Shown: positions 9,816-18,160 of the stretch, piece by piece | Numbering within the stretch: position 1 is the first letter of the stretch | Layout of the letters: every line of letters starts with the position of its first letter | Assembly: GCA_007858575.1 (NCBI GenBank) | Contig: CP042279.1 | Coordinates: 4,466,501 to 4,530,500 of the forward strand | Length of the DNA: 64,000 nucleotides | Source: Streptomyces sp. WAC08241 | GTDB lineage: Bacteria; Actinomycetota; Actinomycetes; Streptomycetales; Streptomycetaceae | Direction: 5' to 3' | Program-made: the position numbers and the translations under genes | The notes under the pieces: model-generated | Told to the model about the DNA's origin: nothing | The model's input: only the letters and a program-made list of their open reading frames with translations | Databases searched by the model: none

Positions 9816-10520
9816 TCACTTGTCCTTGCCGATTTCGTAGGTGCGTTCACCGGGACGGAGGGAGGTGTCGCTGCCCGGGGCGATGAGGGCGAGGCGGACG
9901 TGCTCGGCGAAGGACTCCGCGTAGGCGACGCGCTGGGCGTCCAGGGTGTTCAGGCCGAAGGTGATCGGGACGGCCTCGTTGGAGCGGGAGCCCTCGCCCC
10001 GGGCCGGCTCCAGCGAGGTGAGCTTGCCGACGTCGAGGACCTTGGCGTTCGACACGATGATCTTCGACATCGGGGCGGTCTTGTCGTTCTCGCCGGAGAA
10101 GGTGGCGAAGATGTTCACCTTGGAACCCGGGGTGATCTTTCCGGCCACGCCCGTGGCGGCGTCGATCATGATCGCGATCTCCTGCTCGCCGGGCTGGAGG
10201 GCGGGCCGCTTGACGATCATGTCGCTCTGGAGGAGAGAGCCCTTGCGGAGTTGAGTGACAGCGATTTTTCCGTCGATCTCGGAAAGATCCGTGACCGCAT
10301 TGGCCGAAAGCCAGCGTTTGGGAAGGGAAATCTTCTCGAACTGGCTCTCCTTGAGGCTGGTGTAGGGGGCGACGTCGACCCTCATCTGATACGCCGAGAC
10401 CTCGGGACCGACTTTCGAATTCACGTCGCCGATCACGGAGAGCACCCCGGCGAAGGCGCCGAAGGCACACAGGACGGAGAGGACCAGGAGTATGACGCCA
10501 CGGCGTTGACGGGAATTCAT
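9816..10520 (-). CDS. cpaB: CpaB/RcpC-like Flp pilus assembly protein
   Basis: An intact 234-residue protein from ATG 10520, with an upstream GAGG. A short basic start (MNSRQRRG) and one membrane helix (VILLVLSVLCAFGAFAGVLSVI) are followed by a SAF domain (VAPYTSLKESQFEKISLPKRWL..., LRKGSLLQSDMIV) and an RcpC/CpaB segment (EIAIMIDAATGVAGKITPGSKVNIFATF). CpaB proteins sit at the membrane and are thought to guide the emerging pilus. It is followed directly by cpaE. Confidence 0.88.
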   Translation of the reverse strand: MNSRQRRGVILLVLSVLCAFGAFAGVLSVIGDVNSKVGPEVSAYQMRVDVAPYTSLKESQFEKISLPKRWLSANAVTDLSEIDGKIAVTQLRKGSLLQSDMIVKRPALQPGEQEIAIMIDAATGVAGKITPGSKVNIFATFSGENDKTAPMSKIIVSNAKVLDVGKLTSLEPARGEGSRSNEAVPITFGLNTLDAQRVAYAESFAEHVRLALIAPGSDTSLRPGERTYEIGKDK

Positions 10521-10536
10521 GGGCCGGACAACCTCG

Positions 10537-11560
10537 TTAGGGGACGTGGGGCGAACGGACGGGACGGGACGCGGAGTCGGCGGCGGACGGTACGGGGCGG
10601 ACGGTACGGAGGCGGACGGTACGGGGGCGGACGGTACGGAGACGGGCGGCGCAGGAGCGGACGGCGCGGAGGCGAGCGGCGCAGGGGCGGACGGCACGGG
10701 CGGTCATCCCCGGTCGTGACGCCGGGAGGAAGGGCGTGGCTCTCGTCCGCGGTGAGCGGCGCCCGCAGAACCCGCACCGGTCGCCGATGAGCTCCATGCC
10801 GCACCAGTGGCACCACTCGCGGCGCACGCTCGCGACCAGTTGGTACAGCACGGAGAGGTCCGGGATGTGGGCGGCGAACTCGATCAGCTTTCCGGTGCCC
10901 CACCAGCGCGGGGACTCGGCGGGCAGGTCGGCCTCCTCGACCCCCTGCACCTTCCAGTCGGGGGCGAGCGTGCCGGTCACCCAGTCCGACTGCAACTGGC
11001 CGCGTGCCACCAGGAGTCGGGTGTCGTACTCGGGCCCGGTGAGCGTGCCGCCGCCCACCTTGACGAGCTGCGGCTCCGGGCCGGCCACGACGCCGAACTG
11101 CGAGCCCGGGATCCAGGACCTGGCGTGCGACGTGAGGCTCACCGGGACCCGGTCGAGCTTCGCGACCGAGCCGAGCAGCGCGCCGCAGTGGATGTAGTAC
11201 GAGAGCAGGCGCGCCGCCGACGCGAGGACCCCCGCGCTGAAGTCGCAGACGGAGAGCCGGCGCAGTTGGCGGACGAGCACGGCCAGGCCGAGCGGGGAGG
11301 TCCGACCGCAGGAACGCGATCCGGTCGCTCTCCAGGAGGGCGCGGACGGCGTGGAGCCGCCGTTCGAAGGCCCGGGAAAGGGTCGCGGGATAGAGGACGA
11401 CGACGTGGCCGTGCTGATCGAGCGTCACGCGCATGTCGAGGAGGGCGGCTTCCAGGGACTGCGCCTCGGGCGCCCGCAGGACGGCCGCGGTGGGCGTGTG
11501 CTGGTCGAACAGTGGGAGCACCAAGTCGGTGCTCGTGACCGCGATTGCTGTCGACACCAA
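10537..11560 (-). CDS. Conserved protein with C-terminal zinc ribbon, head of Tad operon
   Basis: First gene of the pilus operon; I cannot name its family. It starts at GTG 11557 or TTG 11560 (VSTAIAVTSTDLVLPLFDQH). The body includes LSVCDFSAGVLASAARLLSYYIH, LVRQLRRL and a WI/W-rich domain (SWIPGSQFGVVAGPEPQLVKVGGG, RWWGTGKLIEFAAHIPDLSVLYQLV). It ends in WCHWCGMELIGDRCGFCG, two CxxC pairs 9 residues apart that should bind zinc. A break near 11295 joins the two halves. The end is uncertain (10517 or 10537, or earlier near 10735) because the tail runs into the repeat tract. A link to pilus expression is inferred only from position. Confidence 0.6.
10560..10700. repeat. Imperfect short tandem repeats, GCGGACGGTACGG type
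   Basis: About ten imperfect copies of a 13-15 base unit (GCGGACGGTACGG, drifting to GCGGACGGCGCGG) lie at the head of the pilus operon, just before cpaB. Read on the minus strand in one frame they encode a run of PYRPP-type units at the tail of the zinc-ribbon protein. They may be a variable C-terminal tail or a non-coding repeat. Confidence 0.7.
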
Positions 11561-11813
11561 GATCCCCGTTTCGCTCCGGCCCCGGTCACCCGGCCGCCGC
11601 AGGCCCTTCCCCCGTCATCTGACCACATCGGCAGCTTATCCGCGCCCTACACGGCAGAGAACACCCTTCCGTGACACACGACTACCCACGAATTCCCTTC
11701 ACGGGCGCGCCCCGTGTTCAAAAATCCCGGAATCGTCGAATGGGGAAAGGGCGAGGGGTGGGAGCGGGGTGCCGGGGATCGCCGAAGGGGCCCGGTCGCG
11801 TCCTCGCCGGAGC

Positions 11814-12401
11814 CTACTTCTCCGGCACGGTGAGCGTGACGCTTTCGACGATCTCCGTGACGTCCCGGTCGGAGAGCGCGCCCGCCCGGGAGTTCACCGT
11901 GATCAGGTACGGACGCGAGCGCGCGTCCACGCCGGTCACCATCAGACCTTCCAGCCGGGTGCCCCCGGGCGGCGTGCCGGGCCCGCCCCGGGAGGTGAAG
12001 GCGTAGGTGATCTTCCGGGCCTCCGCGCGCCCGCCGGGCCCGGCCACCCGGATCTCCGTGGTCCCGGCCGGGGTGGCGCCCAACTGGATCCGGGCCTCCG
12101 CGCCGACGGCCGCCATCTCGACGGTGTGCAGGCTGCCGTGGTCGAACTCGACGCTCATGGCCGCGGCCAGGACGCCGCCCTCGGTGAGGGTCGCCCGGGC
12201 CACCTCGTGGGCGTTGCCCTTGTCGGGGACGACCTCCTCGAAGGCCGCCGGGTGGGCGACGGTGAGCCGCTCGGTCCTCAGGGTGCCCCAGCCCTCGGGG
12301 GTGGTGCCCGCCGTTCCGCCGCTTCCGCAGGCGGTGAGCAGCAGTCCGGCGGCTCCGGCCGCCACCGCCGCGCGCGGGCCGCGCCCCGGCTTCCCGTTCA
12401 T
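11814..12401 (-). CDS. Lipoprotein, unknown function
   Basis: An intact 195-residue lipoprotein. The N-terminus MNGKPGRGPRAAVAAGAAGLLLTACGSG has the lipobox LTAC (Cys near residue 25). The mature part is a mixed alpha/beta domain (FEEVVPDKGNAHEVARATLTEGGVLAAAMSVEF, RSRPYLITVNSRAGALSDRDVTEIVESVTLTVPEK) that resembles LpqN/PsbP-like extracytoplasmic folds by layout; this is inference. It lies about 110 bases downstream of the large pilin-like protein on the same strand and could be its partner. The 253 bases between it and the pilus operon hold that operon's promoter region; I see no further gene there. Confidence 0.75.
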   Translation of the reverse strand: MNGKPGRGPRAAVAAGAAGLLLTACGSGGTAGTTPEGWGTLRTERLTVAHPAAFEEVVPDKGNAHEVARATLTEGGVLAAAMSVEFDHGSLHTVEMAAVGAEARIQLGATPAGTTEIRVAGPGGRAEARKITYAFTSRGGPGTPPGGTRLEGLMVTGVDARSRPYLITVNSRAGALSDRDVTEIVESVTLTVPEK

Positions 12402-12509
12402 CCCCGACTCCCTCGCTCGTTCCGGGCGGCGTTCCCGTCGCCGGTCGTCTTCCCGTACGCGTCCGCGCGCATGTGCGTACTGTGCGCCATCGGGTCCGGC
12501 GGCGGCGCG

Positions 12510-14026
12510 TCACCGGGCGCAGTAGCTGTAGGGGACGTACTCCCGCTTCCCGTTCCGGGGCGCCCCGAGGAACCGGGCGCTCTCCAGCGTCTGGGCCTTG
12601 TTCGACAGTTCGACGGAGGCGCCGAGGGAGAGGCCCAGGTTCAGCTCGAAGCCGTACTCGTGCGCGTCGGCCATGGCGCCGTACCCGGTCCTGCTGGACC
12701 TGCCCCGGTCGAAGAGGAGCTGCCCGAAGGGGTCGCCGGCGCCCGGGCGGGTGGTGGGCGCGTGGTTGTTCAGGAGGTACGAGAAGACCGCGCTGCCGTC
12801 GCCGTTCCCGTCCAGCCACTTCTGCGCCACGGCGCGGTCGGCGTCGCCGTCCGGGCCCTTGGGAAGGCCACCGTGTGGGTGAAGACCTCGGTCCTGCTCT
12901 TCCCGGAGTTGTCGACGGCGCCGACGCGGCCGCCCTTGTTGTCCTTGCCCTCCTTGCCGTTGTGGCCGCCCGCGCCGTCGGAGGTGCCGACGTCGTCGGA
13001 CTCCGTGGTCCGGGTGAAGTCGATCCGGAGGAGTTCGCCGGTCTTCTGGTCGCGGGTGACGGTGACGGTGGCGGAGCGGGCGGCCTGCGCGTGGTCGCCG
13101 GTGTCGAAGCCGCCGGCGCCGAGTCTGTTGCCCCACTGGCCTTCGGCCTTGACGGAGTAGGTGTACGACTTGGTGCCGCGGTAGTCGTCCTTGGTGAGGA
13201 TCACGTCGGCGTTGATCTTCGCGCTTCCCTCGATCCCGGCGGCGACGATCCGGTCGTCGCCCGGGTGCACCGAGAGTCCGCCCTCCACGCTGCCGTGGAC
13301 GCCGACGGAGCCGTAGCTGATGTGGCGGTCCCCGAGCCGGCCCTCGATCCGCTCGCGGAGCCTCTCCTCCTCCACCAGCGGACCCTTGCCGAAGAGCGCG
13401 AGGATGCCGTCGCCCATGCTCGCCTCGGCGCCGCCCGGGGACGTGCGCCGGATCTCGTACATTCTGAGCTTCTCCAGGTCCCCGCGGAAGGCGTCGGCCT
13501 CCGCCCTGCTCTCGAAGACCCAGGTGTCGCCGTTGTTGACCTTGATGCCGCCGCCGAGGTCCACCGACCCCTTGCCCAGGGTGCCGATCTTCCCGCCGAA
13601 GCCGCCGGTGGCGCCGATCGAGGCCGAGTCCGTGAAGGTGGTGTGGATCAACCGGTCGCCGCCGTCGACGCGGCCGTCGCCGTCGACGTCGTAGTTGGCC
13701 TGGTGCACCTGGTCCTGGAAGCCGTACTCGTTGCCCCACTCGAACCAGCCGACCTTGACCTTGGCGCCCGCCTTGTCCGTGACGGTGGAGGTCGTGCACA
13801 GCGGCGGTTCGTAGTCGGCGTCGCGCGCGGCCGTGCCCCCGGGCCCCTGCCGGGGCGCAGCCGCCGCCCCAGAGCGAGGCGATCGCGCAGGCGAACCGCT
13901 CGCCGAGGGTGCCCGCCACGCCCGTCGCGGCGAGGGCGAGCAGGAGGGCCACGGCGATCACCACGGCTCCCACGTATTCGAGCGCGCCCGCGCCGCGGTC
14001 CGTCCTCCCCGCCGGCCGCCCCTCAC
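12510..14026 (-). CDS. Large secreted protein with pilin-like N-terminal segment
   Basis: About 505 residues. From the third GTG of a tandem repeat (14026), one added G gives VRGGRRGRTDRGAGALEYVGAVVIAVALLLALAATGVAG in outline: the GALEYVG site and helix mirror the Flp pilin (GAMEYVG). The rest is soluble: EPPLCTTSTVTDKAG, VKVGWFEWGNEYGFQDQVHQ, a Ca-binding-like DVDGDGRVDGGDR loop, a Gly-rich beta segment and VAQKWLDGNGDGSAVFSYLLNN near the end, finishing VPYSYCAR. Breaks lie near 14007, 13840 and 12865. I do not recognise the family. It probably sits in the membrane or is displayed by the Tad machinery as an adhesin-like minor pilin. Confidence 0.65.
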
Positions 14027-14103
14027 CGATTCCCCTCCCGGACTCCCCCGCCGGCCGTCCCTCACCGGTCCCCTCCCGGACTCCCCCTCCGGCCGTCCCT
14101 CAC
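14024..14103 (-). repeat. 38/39-base tandem triplication carrying Shine-Dalgarno and GTG start
   Basis: Three near-identical units (GTGs at 14103, 14065 and 14026). Each contains GGGAGGGG, a short spacer and GTGAGGGACGGCCGG or a close variant. The first unit holds the stop of the upstream membrane protein; the third provides the best start for the pilin-like protein. Units 1 and 2 have five Gs where unit 3 has four, which exposes a lost base. Confidence 0.85.
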
Positions 14104-14534
14104 CGGTCCCCCTCCCGGAGCCGATCCGCGGCGTGGCCGCAGAAGGCGCCGACCACGACGACGGCGCACGACATCGACAGGCCCTCGACCGAGGCGCGTT
14201 CCCACTGGAGCGCCAGGCTGACGGCCTGGGCGAACAGCGGGACGGCGAAGAGCGCGGCGGCGTGGCGGGCGGGCGAGGAGCGGAACGGCTCCCGGTGGAC
14301 CCGGCCGGACACCCCGACCGCCAGGGCGACGCAGAGCGCGTTCGGCAGGTGGACCAGGAGCAGCCGGCCGCCGAAGCCCTCCAGCCGTCCGGCGTCGGCG
14401 AACGTCCCGTAGAGGTACGTGACCTGGAGGTACTCGGCGAGGAGCAGGACGACCAGGCCTGCCGCCCAGGCGCGGACGAGGGCGGCGGTCCCCCGCCCTC
14501 GCGTGCCGTGTCCCGCCGTGCCGTGCCGGCCCAC
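14100..14534 (-). CDS. Small integral membrane protein
   Basis: An intact 144-residue protein. After a basic Gly/His/Arg-rich start it has about four membrane helices (LVRAWAAGLVVLLLAEYLQVTY, LLLVHLPNALCVALAVGVS, HAAALFAVPLFAQAVSLAL, SMSCAVVVVGAFCGHAAD). I do not recognise the family. Its TGA overlaps the first GTG of the tandem repeat, so it is coupled to the pilin-like gene and may help to export or anchor that product. Confidence 0.65.
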   Translation of the reverse strand: MGRHGTAGHGTRGRGTAALVRAWAAGLVVLLLAEYLQVTYLYGTFADAGRLEGFGGRLLLVHLPNALCVALAVGVSGRVHREPFRSSPARHAAALFAVPLFAQAVSLALQWERASVEGLSMSCAVVVVGAFCGHAADRLREGDR

Positions 14535-14703
14535 GGGGCCCGTCCGTCCCGCGCATCCGCCGCTCCCCCGCCGCCCGCCCGGTGTTCGTCAGGGCACCTT
14601 AGGGGCGTGCGGCCGGGCATCGTGGGCCCGTGGACCCACGATCGGACCCAAACTCCGGCCGTGGGTCCGGGGCCCTTCCCGACTCCCTTCCGTGCCAGAG
14701 GCC

Positions 14704-14730
14704 TTGACAAGTCAATTGGTCTGGACCAAC
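14704..14730 (+). promoter_or_regulatory. Chitinase promoter: TTGACA -35 and DasR-type dre palindrome
   Basis: TTGACA at 14704-14709 is followed by ATTGGTCTGGACCAAC at 14715-14730, a perfect TTGGTC-TG-GACCAA palindrome. It matches the DasR-responsive element pattern (TGGTCTAGACCA) found before Streptomyces chitinase genes. The site lies right behind the -35, where a bound repressor would block RNA polymerase. The -10 is unclear. The rest of the 324-base gap (14535-14858) holds an 8-base hairpin (ATCGTGGG/CCCACGAT near 14619-14642) and GTAC-rich repeats, but no gene. Confidence 0.8.
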
Positions 14731-14858
14731 TTGTAGCTTCAGCGGTGGCCACCGCCCGAACCCGTACCGCCTCGTACCGCCTCGTACCCCCGTACGAACC
14801 CCTCCGTACGACGACGTACGGCACCTCCACATCCCCAACTCCCCCACGGAGGATGCAC

Positions 14859-16567
14859 GTGGACCGCACCACCACCCGTCCGAGCGGACGCAGATGGCTC
14901 GGTGGAGCCTCGCGCTCGCCGTCGGCTCCGGGCTCGTCCTCGTCGGCGGAGCCGGCACCGCGCAGGCGGCGGACGTCAACGTCGCCAAGAACGCGGGCTT
15001 CGAGAACGGCCTCGCCAACTGGGCCTGTTCCGCCGGGAGCGGCGCCGCCGTCTCCTCGCCGGTCCGCACCGGGGCCGGCGCCCTCAAGGCGAGCCCGGCC
15101 GGTCTCGACAACGCCAAGTGCGTGCAGACCGTGGCCGTGAAGCCCAACTCGACGTACACGCTGAGTGCCTGGGTCCAGGGCGGCTACGCCTACCTCGGCG
15201 CGAACAACACCGGCACCGGCACCGGCTCGGTCTCCACCTGGACGCCGGACTCCCCGTCCTGGAAGCAGCTCACCACCACCTTCACCACGGGCGCCTCCAC
15301 CACCTCGGTCGAGATCTACACCCACGGCTGGTACGGCACCTCCCCTACCTCGTCGACGACGTGAGCGTGTACGGGCCCGACGGGGCGGCGGCCAGGACCC
15401 CGACCCGGTCGTCCCGTCCACCCCGGCCGGCCTCGCGGCGGGCACCGTCACCTCCTCCTCCGTGAGCCTGAGCTGGGGCGCGGTCTCCGGCGCGACGGGC
15501 TACAAGGTGTACCGGGACGGCGCCAACCCGCAGACCGTGAGCGGCACCTCCGCCACGGTCACCGGGCTCACCGCCGACACCGCCTACCAGTTCCAGGTCT
15601 CCGCGACGAACGCGGCGGGCGAGTCCGCCAAGTCCGCCGCCGTGTCGGCGCGCACCGCCAAGAACACCAATCCCGGCCCCGGCCCGTCCGTGCCCAAGCA
15701 CGCCGTGACCGGCTACTGGCAGAACTTCGACAACGGCGCGGCCAAGCAGAAGCTGCGGGACGTGCAGGCGGCGTACGACATCATCGCCGTCTCCTTCGCC
15801 GACTCGACGACGCCCGGCCAGATCGTCTTCAACCTCGACCCGGCCGTCGGCTACGCCTCGGTCGCCGACTTCAAGGCCGACGTCGCGGCCAAGAAGGCGG
15901 CCGGCAAGTCGGTGATCATCTCGGTCGGCGGCGAGAAGGGCAACGTCACGATCAACAGCGACGCGAGCGCGACCGCCTTCGCGAACAGCGCGTACGCCCT
16001 GATGCAGGAGTACGGCTTCAACGGCGTCGACATCGACCTCGAGCACGGCATCAACTCCACGTACCTCACCAAGGCGCTGCGCCAGCTCTCCGCGAAGGCG
16101 GGTTCGAGCCTGGTCCTGACGATGGCCCCGCAGACCATCGACATGCAGAGCACGGGCACGGAGTACTTCAAGACCGCGCTGGCCGTGAAGGACATCCTGA
16201 CGGTCGTCAACATGCAGTACTACAACAGCGGTTCGATGCTCGGCTGCGACGGCAAGGTCTACAGCCAGGGTTCGGTGGACTTCTCACCGCGCTCGCCTGC
16301 ATCCAGATCCAGGGCGGTCTCGACCCGTCCCAGGTCGGTCTGGGCGTCCCGGCCTCCACCCGGGGCGCGGGCAGCGGCTACGTCGACCCGCAGATCGTGA
16401 AGAACGCCCTCGACTGCCTGACCAAGCTCACCGGTTGCGGCACCTTCAAGCCGGCCCAGGCCTGGCCGTCCCTGCGCGGCGCCATGACCTGGTCCACCAA
16501 CTGGGACGCGACGGCCGGCAACGCCTGGTCGAACGCGGTCGGCCCGCACGTGCACGGCCTCCCGTAA
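14859..16567 (+). CDS. Secreted GH18 chitinase with carbohydrate-binding and FnIII domains
   Basis: Start taken at GTG 14859 (GGAGG six bases upstream); an ATG at 14853 is in the same frame. The signal peptide is LALAVGSGLVLVGGAGTAQA. Then come a CBM4/16-like beta-sandwich (DVNVAKNAGFENGLANWACS, YTLSAWVQGGYAYLGA, about residues 45-175), a fibronectin-III domain (PSTPAGLAAGTVTSSSVSLSW, about 185-265) and a GH18 catalytic domain (HAVTGYWQNFDNG onward) with the active site GFNGVDIDLEHG (DxxDxDxE) and MQYYNSGSM. It ends TWSTNWDATAGN and HVHGLP. Breaks lie near 14890, 15345, 15395 and 16285. It degrades chitin to feed N-acetylglucosamine metabolism, consistent with the upstream dre site. Confidence 0.92.
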
Positions 16568-16605
16568 CCGGTCACCCCTTCCCGTACGCGTACGGGTACG
16601 GCTCC

Positions 16606-16634
16606 GCAGCGCCGCCGCTCCCCGGCGGCGCTGC
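16606..16634. terminator. Bidirectional hairpin between chitinase and kinase genes
   Basis: Perfect 12-base arms GCAGCGCCGCCG / CGGCGGCGCTGC with a short loop, placed between two converging genes. Confidence 0.75.
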
Positions 16635-16664
16635 GTCGTTCCCGGACCGTGCCGTGCCGCGCGC

Positions 16665-18002
16665 TCAGCGGCGGGGCAGGAACCCGGCCAGGACCGGGTC
16701 GAGCCGGACCACCCACTCGTCGACCCGGGCGGCGCGGTGGCCGTCGAGCTCGCAGGTGTACGCGCCGCCCTCGTGGAGCGAGACCACGATGCTCAGCCCC
16801 CGGCCGCGGCGGGTCCGCAGGAGGTCCACGCCCGAGATCTCCTCCCAGTCGAAGTCCACCTCCTCGCCGTAGAGCTGGAGGTGCACGCCGGAGCCGTCGA
16901 CGACGATCCCGGACACCCGGTCCGCGGCCACGAACTCCCTCGCGAACCCGGGCGGTACGGCTCCGAGGGGTACGGACCCGGGCGGTACGGCTCCGGGCGG
17001 CGCGGCGGGCGGCGGCGGTACGGCGAAGGCGCCCGGGGCCCGAAGCCGGGGCCCGGCGGCCTCGCGTACCCCTGCGCGTGTCCCGGGGGCCCGTGGGCGG
17101 GCGCGGTCGGGAGGGCGGAGGGCGGCACAGACGGCGGTACGGGGGTGCCGGGGGCCGAAGGGGTGGGCGGGCGCGGGCACGACCACCGTGGCGGGCGGCC
17201 GCTCGCCCGCCCCCGAAAGCCCCGCCCCGGAGCCCCTCCTCCAGCGCGTCCAGGATCCCGTCCGGCGTGGGCCGTTCGGCCGGGTCCTTGGCGAGGCAGC
17301 GGGCCACCAGGTCGCGCAGCGCCTCCGGGACGGAGGTCAGGTCCGGGGCCTCGTGGACCGAGCGGTACATGAGGCCCATCGGCGTGCCGTCCCCGAAGGG
17401 GCGGCCGCCGGCGGCGGCGACGAGGACGGCGCCGAGGGCGAAGACGTCGGCGGCGCCGGTCACCTCGCCGAGGGCCTGTTCGGGGGCGAGGTAGCCGGGG
17501 GTGCCGAAGGCGGAGCCGGTGGCGGTGAGCCGGGTCGACTCCAGGGCGCGGGCGATCCCGAAGTCGAGGACGCGCGGCCCGTCGGGCGCCATGACGATGT
17601 TGCCGGGCTTGAGGTCGCGGTGGACGAGCCCGCAGGCGTGGATGGCCTCCAGGGCCTCCGCGAGCGCGGCGCCGAGGGCGCGCAGCTTCGTCTCGTCCAG
17701 GGGCCCTCGGCGGTGACGAGTCCGGCGAGGGTGGGGCCGGGCACGTAGGCGGTGGCGAGCCAGGGCGCCTCGGCGTCGGGGTCGGCGTCGACGACCTGCG
17801 CGGTGTGGAAGCCGCCGACCTGCCGGGCCGCGGCGACCTCGGCGCGGAAGCGTGCGCGGAACGAGGGATCGGAGGCGAGTTCCGGCCGCGCCACTTTGAC
17901 GGCGACGGCGCGTCCGCCGCGCGATCGGGCAAGGTAGACGGTGCCCATGCCGCCTTCGCCCAGCTTGTGCTCGATGACGTATCTGCCGATGAGGGTCCCC
18001 AC
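16665..18002 (-). CDS. Serine/threonine protein kinase (Hanks type)
   Basis: Starts at GTG 18002: GRYVIEHKLGEGGMGTVYLAR (Gly loop), AVAVKVARPEL (catalytic Lys), CGLVHRDLKPGNIVM (catalytic loop), VLDFGIAR (DFG) and FGTPGYLAPEQALG (activation/P+1 loop). The kinase domain covers about residues 1-260. A Pro/Ala/Arg-rich linker leads to a C-terminal domain of about 80 residues (SGIVVDGSGVHLQLYGEEVDFDWEEISGVDLL...GFLPRR) with a PH-like beta pattern; no membrane helix or PASTA domain is seen. Breaks lie near 17700 and 17215. The start has no clear ribosome site, and a TACTGT box six bases upstream suggests a leaderless message. Confidence 0.88.
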
Positions 18003-18024
18003 GCGGGACAGTATGGCCGAAGTT

Positions 18025-18049
18025 CATGTCTTGACCGGTCCATGACATG
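18025..18049. promoter_or_regulatory. 25-base composite palindrome between divergent kinase and peptidase
   Basis: CATGTC (18025-18030) and GACATG (18044-18049) flank a core GACCGGTC palindrome (18033-18040). It sits in the 158-base space between two divergent genes, close to the kinase start, so it is a good candidate operator for both. I do not know a regulator with this exact site. Confidence 0.55.
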
Positions 18050-18160
18050 CCTCCACCATGACCGGAACACCCCGCACGACCCGTACGCCCCCGCACCCTC
18101 CGTTCCACTTCGTCGTTTTCGTCGTTGTCGCACCCCCACACTCCCCACCCAGGAGACACC

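Noticed and set aside
10560..10700. CRISPR-like or iteron array
   Set aside because: Units are short (13-15 bases), contiguous and imperfect, without spacers, and can be read as a Pro/Arg/Tyr-rich protein tail.
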